64,000 nt of DNA from Verrucomicrobiota bacterium (GCA_016222825.1 JACRQF010000013.1:166590-230589), one strand, 5' to 3'. Counted from the first letter of the stretch, positions 9,147-19,674 are shown. Numbers and translations: made by a program. Notes: a model not told the origin generated them from the sequence alone.

Positions 9147-10255
9147 GAAGCCCCCATCGCCCTCTGAACGAACTCCGTCATCCGTTGTTTGAACACAGCG
9201 CGGTCGAACTTCATCGCGTGCTCGCGAATCTTCGCCGGCATAAAGCGGGCCGCTTCCTTTTCCAGCCGTGACATGGCCGCCGCCAGCGCGTCCACCGTCT
9301 GCTCGGCGAAGAACAACCCGGTCTGGCCTTCTACCACCGTCTCCAGCGCGCCGCCGCGGCCGAACGCGATCACCGGTTTTCCGCACGCCTGCGCCTCCAG
9401 CGGCACAATGCCGAAATCCTCCTCGCCGGGGAACAGCAGCGCCCGGCAGCCCGCATACCAGTCGCGCACCTGGTCGTCGCTTTGCCAGCCAAGAAACTCG
9501 ACGCTGGGGCCGGCCAGCTTCTCCAGCGCCGCGCGCTCCGGCCCGGTGCCGACCACCACGAGCCGCCGGCCCAGCTTGGCCGCCGCCGCGACGGCCAGAT
9601 CCACGCGCTTGTAAGGCGCCAGCGCGCTGACGACCAGATAATAGTCGTCCGACTTCCCCGACAGCTTCAACCGCTGCGAGTCCACCGGCGCCCAGATGAC
9701 GGTTGCGTCGCGGCGGTAATGGCGTTGGATGCGGCGGCGGACGTTCTCGGAGTTCGCGATGTAGTGGTCCACGCGGTCAGTCGTCGCCACGTCCCACATC
9801 CGGAGGTAGTTGGCGAAGAAGGGGATGATGGCGCGTTTCAGGCGGCCCATGTGCTGCGGCCCGAAATACTGGTCATACATCTCATAGACGTAGCGCATCG
9901 GGGTGTGGACGTAGCTGATGTGCGTCGTGCCGGCGTGCGGGATGATGCCTTTGGCCACGCAATGGCTGGACGAAAGGATCAGGTCGTAACCGGCGAAGTT
10001 CAGCGACTCGATGGCCGTCGGGAACAGCGGCAGGTAGTTGCGATACTTCGTCGCCACCTTCGGCAAGTTCTGCACAAACGTCGTTTCAATCCGGTGCCGC
10101 TCGATGATGGGGGACACGCTGCCCTTCAGATGCAACAACGAGTAAATCGGAGCGTCGGGAAACATCTCACAGAAAACCTCCAGCACCTTCTCGCCCCCGC
10201 GCATTCCGGTGAGCCAATCGTGGACCAAGGCAACTTTGGGCAATCCAGCAGACAT
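9134..10255 (-). CDS. Glycosyltransferase family 4
   Basis: MSAGLPKVALVHDWLTGMRGGEKVLEVFCEMFPDAPIYSLLH...ALLFPGEEDFGIVPLEAQACGKPVIAFGRGGALETV. Confidence 0.92.
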   Translation of the reverse strand: MSAGLPKVALVHDWLTGMRGGEKVLEVFCEMFPDAPIYSLLHLKGSVSPIIERHRIETTFVQNLPKVATKYRNYLPLFPTAIESLNFAGYDLILSSSHCVAKGIIPHAGTTHISYVHTPMRYVYEMYDQYFGPQHMGRLKRAIIPFFANYLRMWDVATTDRVDHYIANSENVRRRIQRHYRRDATVIWAPVDSQRLKLSGKSDDYYLVVSALAPYKRVDLAVAAAAKLGRRLVVVGTGPERAALEKLAGPSVEFLGWQSDDQVRDWYAGCRALLFPGEEDFGIVPLEAQACGKPVIAFGRGGALETVVEGQTGLFFAEQTVDALAAAMSRLEKEAARFMPAKIREHAMKFDRAVFKQRMTEFVQRAMGASWSV

Positions 10256-10471
10256 AGATTTTCTCCTTCTATCATGCAACCGATCTTACTCGTTCAAACA
10301 ACCGCCTATCCTGCCCCACGCAGGCGTCGGCGTCGATACTGTGCCGCCGGATGCGTGGCGTCAAGGGAGTTTCCAAGGAGGGGATGGGGAACGCCGGGTC
10401 GCGGCCATCTTTGAGTTGCGCGAACCGGCTGGCTGAAGGTAGGCTCACGCCATTCGCTTTCCGGAGCCTGC

Positions 10472-11503
10472 GTGGAACTCATTCTTGTCAACGGCCGTTT
10501 CGTCACCAAAGCCGTCACCGGCGTCCAGCGGTATTCATCCGAACTTGTTTCCCGTTTCGGCGACCGCATCCGGCTGCTCGCGCCGGCCCGCAGTCTTCAG
10601 GGAATCCAAGGCCATCTGTGGGAGCAGGTCGTTTTGCCCGCGCGGGTCGGCTCTGGTTTTCTCTGGAGTCCGGGGAACACCGGGCCGCTGGCGCTGTCGC
10701 GGCAGGCGGTCACCATTCACGATGCGGCCACGCTGGATCATCCGGAGTGGTTCTCCGGGAAGTTTGCCGCGCTGTATCGGTTCCTGCTGCCGAAACTGAT
10801 GCGCCGCGCGCGGCGCGTCATCACCGTCTCGGAGTTCTCGAAGCAGCGGCTCATCGAGCACGGCGGCATCTCTCCCGACCGGGTGTGTGCCATTCCGAAC
10901 GGCGTGGACGCCCGCTTTCGGCCGGCCGCGCCAGAGGCGGTGGCGGCGCTCAGGCGGAAGCTGGGGCTGGCGGAAGACTACGCGCTGGCCGTCGGCTCGC
11001 TGGAGCCGCGCAAGAACCTCCGCGGCCTCTTTCAAGCCTGGCAGATCGCGCAACCCAGGCTGGGCGGCATGGAACTGGCCGTGGCCGGTGGAAGCGGCAA
11101 GATTTTCAGCAACATCGGCTTCGAACGGTTGCCGGCCGGCATCCGCCTTTTGGGTTACGTGGAGGACGCCGATTTGGTTGCGCTTTACGGCGGCGCGCGG
11201 ATGTTTGTGTATCCGTCGTTGTATGAAGGCTTCGGTCTGCCGCCGTTGGAGGCGATGTCCTGTGGCACCCCGGTGCTGACTTCCAACGTCACGTCCTTGC
11301 CGGAGGCCGTGGGCGATGCGGCACTGGCAGTGAATCCCACGGACCCGGAGGCCATCGCAGACGGCATGATCCGTCTCGCGGAGGACGGGGCGCTTTGCGG
11401 GGAGCTGCGCAGCAAGGGCCGGCAGCGCGCAGGACAGTTCACATGGGAGTGCTCTGCAGAAGCGACATGGCAGGCGCTGCAAGAAGCGGCAGCGGATTCA
11501 TGA
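10472..11503 (+). CDS. Glycosyltransferase family 4
   Basis: MELILVNGRFVTKAVTGVQRYSSELV...YALAVGSLEPRKNL...VYPSLYEGFGLPPLEAMSCGTPVLTSNVTSLPEAVGDAAL. Confidence 0.92.
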   Translation: MELILVNGRFVTKAVTGVQRYSSELVSRFGDRIRLLAPARSLQGIQGHLWEQVVLPARVGSGFLWSPGNTGPLALSRQAVTIHDAATLDHPEWFSGKFAALYRFLLPKLMRRARRVITVSEFSKQRLIEHGGISPDRVCAIPNGVDARFRPAAPEAVAALRRKLGLAEDYALAVGSLEPRKNLRGLFQAWQIAQPRLGGMELAVAGGSGKIFSNIGFERLPAGIRLLGYVEDADLVALYGGARMFVYPSLYEGFGLPPLEAMSCGTPVLTSNVTSLPEAVGDAALAVNPTDPEAIADGMIRLAEDGALCGELRSKGRQRAGQFTWECSAEATWQALQEAAADS

Positions 11504-11527
11504 AGAGGGTGATCGCTTCAGAGAACA

Positions 11528-12943
11528 ATGAACCTTCGTGACCAAGTGATGCGGGGCGGGTTCTTCCTGGTCCTGCGCCAGGGGTTGGGCGTGAGCGTGG
11601 GATTTGTCGGGATGGTGCTGCTCACGCGGGCCATCGGTCCGCTGGCCTACGGCCAGTATGCGGCGGCTCTTGCGATTTACACTTACCTCTGGGGCCTCGC
11701 CCAGATGGGCCTCAATGTCTATCTGGTTCGGCGTCCCGGCGAGATTTCCGACAAGGACTACGAGGCGGCGTTCAGTCTCCTGCTTGTGATGAGCGGCATC
11801 GGCGTCCTGCTGGGTTTCCTGTCCATCCCGCTTCTGAAACCGTGGATGCGGATGGAGGACTTCGGCCCGATTGCAGCCGCGCTCATGATCGGGTTGCCGG
11901 TGCAGTTGCTCACGACGGTGCCGATGGCCCGGTTTGAGCGGGCGCTGGATTACCAGCGGGTGGCGTGGATCGAGATGTCGGGGCGGCTGATGTGTTACTT
12001 CGTGGCGCTGCCGCTCGCCTGGCTGGGCTTTGGAGTGTGGGCGCCTGTCGGCGGATGGTGGAGCGAGCAACTGACGGTGTGCGTGGGCACCTACTGGGTT
12101 TCAAAGTTCCGTCCGCGGCTGCGCTGGGACCGCGAATTGGTCAAGGAGATGATCCGCTACGGCTTGGGCTACTCAGGCTCGGCGTGGATCCGGCAACTGA
12201 ACAACCTAGTCAATCCTCTTCTGGTTGGCCGTTATCTCGGCGCCGAAGCGGTGGGCTTCGTGGCTCTGGCCATCCGGCTGGTGGAGGGGCTGGGGTTTGC
12301 GATGATGGCTACGTGGCGCCTTTCGATGTCCGCCCTCGCGCGCGTGCAAGAAGACCGGGTGCGGCTGACCAACGCCATTTCCGAAGGCATGCGCCTGCAG
12401 CTCCTGGCGTTGGGGCCGATGCTGGTGGTGTTTGCGTGGATCAGCCCGTGGGCCTTGCCCGTGTTTTTTGGCAAACGGTGGGATCCCGTGATCGGCATCT
12501 TTCCGTTCGTGGCCTTCTACTACATGGGCAACGCCATCTTCAACCTGCACTCCTCCGCGCTCTATGTGTTGAAGCACAACAGCGAGGTGGCGGTGGTGAA
12601 TCTGCTGAATGTGATGCTCATGGCGGGCGGCACCTTCCTGCTGGTGCCGCGCATGGGGCTGGAGGGCTACGGCTGGGCGTTGGCGATGACGCTGTTGAGT
12701 TGCGGCGCGGGCCATTACTTTGCCGTGCGCCACATCGGACGGCCCGATTACCGGCTCGCCGCGGTTTGGTTCGCCGCGATGGCGCTGGCGTTGTTCTACG
12801 CGCAATTGGGATGGTGGACTTGCGGGGGACTGGTGGTGGCTCTCTGCTGGCCCGGCACGTTGCGCGAACTGCGCCGCTACGTTGGTGAGTTCAAGAAGCT
12901 GCGCGGTGGCGGTCGCGCCGCAGCGGTCGCTGAGAAACCGTAG
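11528..12943 (+). CDS. Polysaccharide/O-antigen flippase (Wzx-like, MATE/MOP superfamily)
   Basis: 471 aa multi-TM protein MNLRDQVMRGGFFLVLRQGLGVSVGFVGMVLLTRAIGPLAYGQYAAALAIYTYLWGLAQMGLNVYLVR; sits in a glycosyltransferase cluster. Confidence 0.85.
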   Translation: MNLRDQVMRGGFFLVLRQGLGVSVGFVGMVLLTRAIGPLAYGQYAAALAIYTYLWGLAQMGLNVYLVRRPGEISDKDYEAAFSLLLVMSGIGVLLGFLSIPLLKPWMRMEDFGPIAAALMIGLPVQLLTTVPMARFERALDYQRVAWIEMSGRLMCYFVALPLAWLGFGVWAPVGGWWSEQLTVCVGTYWVSKFRPRLRWDRELVKEMIRYGLGYSGSAWIRQLNNLVNPLLVGRYLGAEAVGFVALAIRLVEGLGFAMMATWRLSMSALARVQEDRVRLTNAISEGMRLQLLALGPMLVVFAWISPWALPVFFGKRWDPVIGIFPFVAFYYMGNAIFNLHSSALYVLKHNSEVAVVNLLNVMLMAGGTFLLVPRMGLEGYGWALAMTLLSCGAGHYFAVRHIGRPDYRLAAVWFAAMALALFYAQLGWWTCGGLVVALCWPGTLRELRRYVGEFKKLRGGGRAAAVAEKP

Positions 12944-13047
12944 AGGATTACCCGCTGTTATCGCTTTTGTGCTTTCAACGCGGGGCCATTTCTCCTAGAA
13001 ATCAAACATCGGGAAGGCGGCGAAGCTTTCCCCGGCCAAAGAACACG

Positions 13048-13986
13048 ATGAACGACAAGCCGCAGCCAAGGTTTAGCCTGGTGATTCCGACCTTGAAGCG
13101 GCTTGAGGAGGTGCGAAGGCTTTTGGTGTCGCTGCGGGAGAACACCTGCCAGGATTTCGAGGTCGTTATCGTGGACCAGAACCGCAGCGACCTGCTCGAC
13201 GGCCTCTGCCGCGAGTTTTCCGCGAGTTTCCCGCTGACGCATCTGAAGCCTGATTTGACCGGCGCGGCGCGGGCGCGCAATCACGGGTTCCGGTTCGCCA
13301 AGGGCGAGATCATCAATTTCCCCGACGACGATTGTGTGTTCACCCCCGGTTTGCTGGAGGAGGTGTCGCGGCGGTTCGCGGCCGATCCGGGCGTGGATGC
13401 GATCTGCGGCAGGGCGGTGGATCCGGTGTCGAAGCAGAGCGCCCTCCTCAGGTTTCTGGACCACAACGCGCGGGTCGGCGAGGGGAACGTGTATCAAACG
13501 ACCATCGAGTTCACGATGTTCATGAAGCGGAGCGTGCTGACGGATGTCGGTCCGCTGGACGAAGAGTTGGGCGTGGGAACTTACTATGGCTCGGAGGAAG
13601 GGGCGGACTTCGTGTTGCGGGCGTTGTATCAGGGGAAGCGGTTTGACTACGACCCTGCGCTCTTGATTTACCACGCGCACAAGATCGGACGATACGACGC
13701 CGACGAATGCCAGAAGGCGTTCAGCTACGGGCGGGGCTTCGGGCGCATGTCGGTGAAGCATGTCCTCTTATACCGGAAGCCCAGCGCGCTCTTCCGGTTT
13801 TTGAATTTTCAGGCGCGGGCATTGTGCGCCGTCGTCCTCTATGCGTGCCTGCTCAAGCCGGAACGCAGCCGGTATTATTGGCAGCGGATCATGGGCCGGC
13901 TCGTGGGCGCGTGCCAATCCTACAAGGAGTTTCGCAAGACGGGGAGCAGTTCTTCGCAAGACCGGGCATCTTGCTCATCGCCATGA
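13048..13986 (+). CDS. Glycosyltransferase family 2
   Basis: MNDKPQPRFSLVIPTLKRLEEVRRLLVSLRENTCQDFEVVIVDQNRSD...NFPDDDCVFTPGLLEEV. Confidence 0.9.
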   Translation: MNDKPQPRFSLVIPTLKRLEEVRRLLVSLRENTCQDFEVVIVDQNRSDLLDGLCREFSASFPLTHLKPDLTGAARARNHGFRFAKGEIINFPDDDCVFTPGLLEEVSRRFAADPGVDAICGRAVDPVSKQSALLRFLDHNARVGEGNVYQTTIEFTMFMKRSVLTDVGPLDEELGVGTYYGSEEGADFVLRALYQGKRFDYDPALLIYHAHKIGRYDADECQKAFSYGRGFGRMSVKHVLLYRKPSALFRFLNFQARALCAVVLYACLLKPERSRYYWQRIMGRLVGACQSYKEFRKTGSSSSQDRASCSSP

Positions 13987-15122
13987 AGATCACACTGAAC
14001 GGCTATTACGGCTTCGCCAATTACGGCGACGAACTGTTCAACCTGGCCACGGTGCTGGCGGCGCGGCGCTGGTGGCAGGGCCACGAGACGGACCTGCTGG
14101 GGCCTCCCGTGGCGGGGATAGACGCGACGTATCGCGTGCCGGGATGGTTTCCGCGGTGGCTCTACACGGCGCCGGAATTTCACGGCAAGCTGAGCCGGCT
14201 CTCGTTTCTGACGGCGGCCATGCTGACGCGCGACCTGATAGTGTATGCCGGCGGCTCGACGTTGTCCTACGGCAGCATCATGAAAAAGATCCAGCGCGTG
14301 GCAGCGGAGCGCGGCATCACCAAGTTTGCCGGCATCGGCGTCTCCATCGGCCCGTTTGCCGACGACGCCGACGAGGCTGAGGCGGCGCGTTTCCTGCGGA
14401 AGTTCACTTACTTTTCCGTGCGCGACAAGAAGTCGGTGGCGATGCTGGAGAAGATGCGCGTGCCGGTGAAACCATTGCTGGCGCGAGACCTAGCGGGTGT
14501 ATTGCCGATGCTGCTGCCGCCCACGAAGCCGGACCCGGCCGCCGCAGCGTCGCAACCGCCGACGCTGGGAATTTCGCTCTGCAACAGCGAACGATATACC
14601 GGCGGTGACACGGCCCGCGAAGAGCGCCGTAACAACGCGCTGTTGGAGGGCATCATCCGTTTCGCGAAGCGGGAGCAGATGCGGTTGCGCATCTTCTGCC
14701 TGAACACGCATCCCCTCTGGGGCGACATGACGTTTTCGCAGCAGTTGCTGGCCAGGTTGCAGGACTGCGGCATTTCCGCTGAACTGGTCAGCGCCGAGAA
14801 CAACCTGCTGGGTTGCTGGCACGGACTGGCTTCCTGCACGGCCGTGTTCAGCGTGCGGCTGCACGGCGGCATCACCGCCTACGTGTGCGGCGTGCCGTTT
14901 TCGTTGGTCGAATATCACGTCAAGTGCGCGGACTTTCTGGACGATATCGGCCAACCGGCTCCCTTGCGGATCGGAGCCGATCTCAGCGATCCAACCGAAG
15001 TGGACCGCGTTTTGGACCGTTTGTTCCGCCAGCCGGGCAAGCCTACGCTGCCGCCCGCTACCTATACCGCGGAGGCCGCGCTGAATTACACGCAGGTCCC
15101 TTGGGCGGCACAGGCCGGTTAG
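13983..15122 (+). CDS. Polysaccharide pyruvyl transferase family protein
   Basis: MKITLNGYYGFANYGDELFNLATVLAARRWW...FSVRLHGGITAYVCGVPFSLVEYHVKCADFLDDIG; ATGA overlap with the preceding gene. Confidence 0.85.
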   Translation: MKITLNGYYGFANYGDELFNLATVLAARRWWQGHETDLLGPPVAGIDATYRVPGWFPRWLYTAPEFHGKLSRLSFLTAAMLTRDLIVYAGGSTLSYGSIMKKIQRVAAERGITKFAGIGVSIGPFADDADEAEAARFLRKFTYFSVRDKKSVAMLEKMRVPVKPLLARDLAGVLPMLLPPTKPDPAAAASQPPTLGISLCNSERYTGGDTAREERRNNALLEGIIRFAKREQMRLRIFCLNTHPLWGDMTFSQQLLARLQDCGISAELVSAENNLLGCWHGLASCTAVFSVRLHGGITAYVCGVPFSLVEYHVKCADFLDDIGQPAPLRIGADLSDPTEVDRVLDRLFRQPGKPTLPPATYTAEAALNYTQVPWAAQAG

Positions 15123-15143
15123 CCGTCCGCGCCGCGAAAACTC

Positions 15144-16466
15144 ATGACATTCAGGGTCAACACTCTTTGGTGGCTTCATCCGGCGTGCGTCGCGGGCATG
15201 CTCCTGGCCGCCACGACATGTCTGACCTACGTGACACCCGACGCCTCCTTCCGCGCTTTGTGGGACCTCCCCAAGTGTTTCGAGTTCGATTATCTCTTGC
15301 AGACGCTGTTGCTGACAGGCGCGGTGGTGTTCAGCTCCTGCATCGGTTCCTGGCTGCCGCTGCTTCCGCGCAAACCATCCGAGTGGAAGGAAGCGGTTCC
15401 GTGGAACCTGGTCCGGCTGCTGTTCAACGCCGGTTTTTGCTTCTGTCTTGTCGGCTATGCGGTCTGGTTCGCGATCGGCTTGTCCCGTGGCATCAACTTC
15501 GCCGCTCTCGTGGCTGTCTTGAAGGCCGAGGGAACCAGCGTGTATGCGATGCGGGACTATTTCAGCAAAGCGCCGGGAATCACGACGATGACGCAGTTTG
15601 CCATGGCTGTGGTCGTCCTGGGGATTCCGTTGGGCTTTGCCAAGGGCTGGCGTCCCATCCGCTGGAAGATGGCCGTGCTGCTTCTTTTCACCACTGTCCG
15701 GGCTTTGTTCCTCAGCGAACGTCTGGCTCTGCTGGAGCTTCTCATTCCGGCCGCCGTCCTGTATTTCAACCTCCGGCAACTCCGACTGGACGGTGGCCGG
15801 GACAAACTGGGCTGGCTGCTCCTGTCGGTTCCCGTCCTGGCGCCCGTGCTGGCTTATCTGTTCTTCATGGTGTTCGAGTATTTCCGGTCGTGGGCCTACT
15901 ACTCGCAGGTGTCGCAGATGTCGCTTCCCGAATTCGCGCTTCTGCGATTGCTGGGGTATTACATCACCTCGATCAACAACGGAGCGATCCTGCTTCAGGA
16001 CATCGAACACCCGTTGCCCATCCCGTATTACACCTTGGAGTGGCTGTGGAAGTTCCCGGTCGTGAAGGATTTTCTGGACTACGAACAGGTGAGCCATTTC
16101 CCTCTGATTGGGCTTGGATCAAAGCTCCTCGCCGCCGAAGGCAACCCCGAGTTTAACAGTCCGTGCGGCTTGATTCTCCCCGTGCTCGACTTTGGCTTCA
16201 CCGGCGGCGTGGTTTTCTACCTTTGGACAGGGCTGATTCTGGGAGCGGCTTATCGCTTGTTCACACAAGGACACATCGTCGGCCTTGCCTACTATCCGAT
16301 TCTTCTCGTTGGCCTTCTGGAATTGCCGCGCGAACTCTATTGGTTCAACAGCAGGGTGTTTCCCACGTGGATGCTGTTGGCTCCCATTCTCGTTGCGGGA
16401 CTCCATCAACTCCGTCCGCCGGCCACGAATCGGGCTGTGCCGCCCAAGACAATCCCCACCTCCTGA
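15144..16466 (+). CDS. Multi-TM membrane protein, probable O-antigen polymerase (Wzy-like)
   Basis: 440 aa, about 10 hydrophobic segments, between a pyruvyltransferase gene and a Wzz-like gene. Confidence 0.7.
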   Translation: MTFRVNTLWWLHPACVAGMLLAATTCLTYVTPDASFRALWDLPKCFEFDYLLQTLLLTGAVVFSSCIGSWLPLLPRKPSEWKEAVPWNLVRLLFNAGFCFCLVGYAVWFAIGLSRGINFAALVAVLKAEGTSVYAMRDYFSKAPGITTMTQFAMAVVVLGIPLGFAKGWRPIRWKMAVLLLFTTVRALFLSERLALLELLIPAAVLYFNLRQLRLDGGRDKLGWLLLSVPVLAPVLAYLFFMVFEYFRSWAYYSQVSQMSLPEFALLRLLGYYITSINNGAILLQDIEHPLPIPYYTLEWLWKFPVVKDFLDYEQVSHFPLIGLGSKLLAAEGNPEFNSPCGLILPVLDFGFTGGVVFYLWTGLILGAAYRLFTQGHIVGLAYYPILLVGLLELPRELYWFNSRVFPTWMLLAPILVAGLHQLRPPATNRAVPPKTIPTS

Positions 16467-16493
16467 GCGTTCTGGGAAACCAGTCGCGCAGCT

Positions 16494-17300
16494 TCAATTC
16501 TCCGCTTGTGCGACCTCATTGTCGAGGTGCTCGGTGGCGGACGCGCCGCCGTTTGGCACGGCTGCCGGCTGGCGCGTGGGTTGTCCCGGCCCCTTTAGAA
16601 TCAGCCGGAGAATGCTGCCTCCGATCCACAGGAACACCATGCACGCTCCGCCGAGAGCCGTGTTCAGCATCACTCGCGGGGCATACTTCCTGTCGGGCAC
16701 CATCGGCGCATCGAGCACGCGGGCCACATACTGGTTGTAGGTCGTCAGCAAATCCGCGTTGGCCCGCGCCAGCTCGTCCAGATAACACTGCACCATGTCG
16801 GCCGCGCGCTGCGGATTGTGGTCTTGGACGCTGACGGACAGAAGCCCCTCTTTGGTGACTCGAATGTCCGTGCGGTCGCCCAGTTTTTCGAGGATGTCCG
16901 AAAGCGTTACTTTGTTTTCGCCGGGCAACTTCCAGGGCATCGGGGGCAGCTTCAGGCCGGCTTCGGCGGGATAGACGCGTTGCAGGTCGAACTTCTGGAT
17001 CACGGCCAACGCCACGCGCCGGCTTCTCAGAATCCCCATGACGATGTCCGTCGCGGTAGTGCCCGGCCGGATCGCGCCGCCGACCGTGGTGGCCCCGAAC
17101 CGCGTCTTCAGCCCATCCGGCGTCGGCCATGCTTGGTCCACCTCCGGCGGCACCAGCGTGGCGGTGGCCCGGTAAACTTTCGGCAGTGAAAGCGAAACCG
17201 CCGCCGTGGCTGTCATCACCAGCAATGTCAGCAGCATGATCCACCATTTCTGGCGCCACAGTGCACGAATCAGGTCCCGCAACTGGATGTCCTCTTCCAT
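16494..17300 (-). CDS. Chain-length determinant (Wzz) family protein
   Basis: MEEDIQLRDLIRALWRQKWWIMLLTLLVMTATAAVSLSLPKVYRATATLVPPEV with TM segments near both ends. Confidence 0.85.
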   Translation of the reverse strand: MEEDIQLRDLIRALWRQKWWIMLLTLLVMTATAAVSLSLPKVYRATATLVPPEVDQAWPTPDGLKTRFGATTVGGAIRPGTTATDIVMGILRSRRVALAVIQKFDLQRVYPAEAGLKLPPMPWKLPGENKVTLSDILEKLGDRTDIRVTKEGLLSVSVQDHNPQRAADMVQCYLDELARANADLLTTYNQYVARVLDAPMVPDRKYAPRVMLNTALGGACMVFLWIGGSILRLILKGPGQPTRQPAAVPNGGASATEHLDNEVAQAEN

Positions 17301-17479
17301 ATCATTACGCCATTTCCGGCAGCCAACAGCATGGTGAAGGCGGCCTGCGCCGCCTCTTCTTATGGCGCGCATCCTAACACCGGCCCCGACCCGACTCAAT
17401 TGCAAAAAAGCCAGTCGGGGCCGGCCGGGGTTCTTCTTCAACGCTTGACTGGACGCCCGACAACGACTTCACTGGTGCC

Positions 17480-18259
17480 ATGCCTCGTCTTGGCTTGTAT
17501 GCAATGCTCGTGGCGGTCCTCGCGGCGCGCGCGGTTGCCGGCGACCCCATTCGCGCCAGCGGTTTGTTGACGCCGTTGCAGGAAGTCGAAGTCGGCAGCG
17601 AGACGCTCGGCACCATCATCTGGATCGCCGACGAAGGGAGCCTAGTGGCCAAAGGCCAGCCGTTGGTCCGGCTGCGCGACGAAATCGAACGCCACACCGT
17701 TGAATTGCGTAAAGCGCAGACCAGCGCCGCCCGCCACGCGGTGGAACGATATAAGAAGGACTACGAATCCATCCAGTCCCTCCACAAGCAGAAGATCATC
17801 CACGATGAGGAAATGCGGACCCGCGAGTTCAACTACCTGAACGCCCAGGACCATCTCGCCGAGGCCGTCGCCAACGAAAAGCTCGCGGCCGAAACCCTCG
17901 CCCGGCGGACGATCTACGCGCCTACGAACTGCGTGGTCGTCCGCCAGCTCAAGAAGGTTGGCGAAACGCTCGTGGTCAGCGCGGGCCTCGAGAACATCGT
18001 GTTTGTGGTCCATATAGACACGCTCTGTTTCGTGGCCTACCCCGACGCGAAATTCGCAGGCCAGATCAAGGTGGGACAGAAGGCGGAAGTCTCAATCTCG
18101 CAACGGGGCTTGCAGCCGGTCGTGGGTGAAGTGATTTTCGTGGATCCGCTGGTGGACTCCAAGAGCGGCTCGTTCCGCGTCAAAGTGCATATCAAGAACC
18201 CCGACCACAAGATCACCGCGGGATTGCACGGCATCGCCACGTTCCTGACGGAGAAGTAG
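17480..18259 (+). CDS. HlyD/RND-type periplasmic adaptor-like protein
   Basis: Signal-like N-terminus; GLLTPLQEVEVGSETLGTIIWIADEGSLVAKGQPLVRL...TIYAPTNCVVVRQLKKVGETLVVSAGLENIVFV...VGQKAEVSI. Confidence 0.8.
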   Translation: MPRLGLYAMLVAVLAARAVAGDPIRASGLLTPLQEVEVGSETLGTIIWIADEGSLVAKGQPLVRLRDEIERHTVELRKAQTSAARHAVERYKKDYESIQSLHKQKIIHDEEMRTREFNYLNAQDHLAEAVANEKLAAETLARRTIYAPTNCVVVRQLKKVGETLVVSAGLENIVFVVHIDTLCFVAYPDAKFAGQIKVGQKAEVSISQRGLQPVVGEVIFVDPLVDSKSGSFRVKVHIKNPDHKITAGLHGIATFLTEK

Positions 18260-18294
18260 CGCGCCCCTTGTCGTCCGCAAGCCGGCTTCGCTCC

Positions 18295-19359
18295 TCAGCT
18301 CTTCGCGCTGTCTTTTTCCGCCGACGCAGCCGCGTCGGCCAGGCATACGACCCGGAAACCGATGTAGGCGTCGCTGAAATCCACCGCGCGCCGCGCCCGC
18401 ATCGTTGCGCGGCAACTGTAACCGTGATTCATCCAGCTTCCGCCGCGGCAGACCTTATACTGGCTGGACTCCGGCCCCGTGGGATCCGTCCGGGCCGCGC
18501 CGCTGCCATAGCCCGGCTCATACCAGTCGGCGCACCATTCCCACACGTTGCCCACCATGTCGAACACGCCGTGCGGGCTGACGCCGCTCGGATACTCCGT
18601 GACGGGCGAGGTCTGGTCGAAGTCGCCGCCTTCCTCCGCGCTGTTGCACCGCGACGGGTCCCACTGGTTGCCCCAGGGGAAAATGCGCGCATCGGCGCCG
18701 CGCGCCGCAAACTCCCACTGCGCTTCCGTCGCCAGCCGATACTCCCGCCCGTCGCGCTGCGAGAGCCAGAGGCAGAACGCCGTGGCCTCGTTCCAGTTCA
18801 CGAAGATCACGGGATGATCGTCGCCGTTCCATGACGGGCGGAGCTGGCGGTGGTCGGGATCGAACTGTTCGTATTGCGCGTTGGTGACCGGCGTGATGGC
18901 CATCCAGAAAGCTTGTGTCAGCCGCACGGTATGCGCGGGCTTTTCGTTGTCGGGGGATTTCGCGTCGGAACTGCCCATCGTGAACTCGGCCGGCCCGATC
19001 CGCACAAACGCCATCCCCTCCGAGTTGGTGAACGTCACGTTCGCCGCCGGCTTGGCCGGCGCAACCGCAGCCTGCCCGGTCTTCGTGGCGCTGCGGGCCT
19101 GCTTGACGGCGGAAGCGATTTTCGAATCGAGGTCGGCGGCGACGGTTGATTGCTGCGCCGCCTTCGACGCCAGATTCAAGCGCACGCCGACGGCGCCCAC
19201 CGACTTCAGCAACCGGTTCAGCCGCAGCAGCACCAGCACCAGCACGGCGCTCTGGACGGCCAGCGCGACAATCAACGCTGCCAGCAACCACTCCGTTGTT
19301 GAACCACCGGTCACTGTGGAAATAATCATGGTCACCTCCGGCATATTACGCGCCAACAT
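18295..19359 (-). CDS. Formylglycine-generating enzyme/SUMF1-like domain protein with N-terminal TM segment
   Basis: MAFVRIGPAEFTMGSSDAKSPDNEKPAHTVRLTQAFWMAITPVTNAQYEQF...PVIFVNWNEATAFCLWLSQRDGREYRLATEAQWEFAARG...VWEWCADWYEPGYG...VCRGGSWMN...IGFRVV. Confidence 0.92.
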   Translation of the reverse strand: MLARNMPEVTMIISTVTGGSTTEWLLAALIVALAVQSAVLVLVLLRLNRLLKSVGAVGVRLNLASKAAQQSTVAADLDSKIASAVKQARSATKTGQAAVAPAKPAANVTFTNSEGMAFVRIGPAEFTMGSSDAKSPDNEKPAHTVRLTQAFWMAITPVTNAQYEQFDPDHRQLRPSWNGDDHPVIFVNWNEATAFCLWLSQRDGREYRLATEAQWEFAARGADARIFPWGNQWDPSRCNSAEEGGDFDQTSPVTEYPSGVSPHGVFDMVGNVWEWCADWYEPGYGSGAARTDPTGPESSQYKVCRGGSWMNHGYSCRATMRARRAVDFSDAYIGFRVVCLADAAASAEKDSAKS

Positions 19360-19448
19360 CTACCAGCAATGCCCGCCCGGCTCAATCGCAAAATGCCCGC
19401 GCGTGGAAAGACAGGGCGAAACCGGCACACGCACCATCGCAAACCCGT

Positions 19449-19580
19449 GTAGCGCAGGTTTCCAACCTGCTGTATCGCCGGCTTCCAGCCGGCAGCGCGT
19501 TTACACGAGAATCCGCGTTTGGCAGGCGGAGACCTGCGGATTGGAAATCCGCGATACAGCAGGTTGGAAACCTGCGCTAC
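19449..19580. repeat. Composite inverted repeat: perfect 29-bp arms (19449-19477 / 19552-19580) with nested hairpins
   Basis: gtagcgcaggtttccaacctgctgtatcg ... cgatacagcaggttggaaacctgcgctac are exact reverse complements; inner hairpin ccggcttccagccgg. Confidence 0.9.
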
Positions 19581-19674
19581 GGCGCGTGTGCCCGCTTGCG
19601 CCCCGCGCGTGGAAAGACTGAAAATTCTTGTTTCTCAACCGCCCAACATCTCCTATACTGCGGCACAACGCGAC

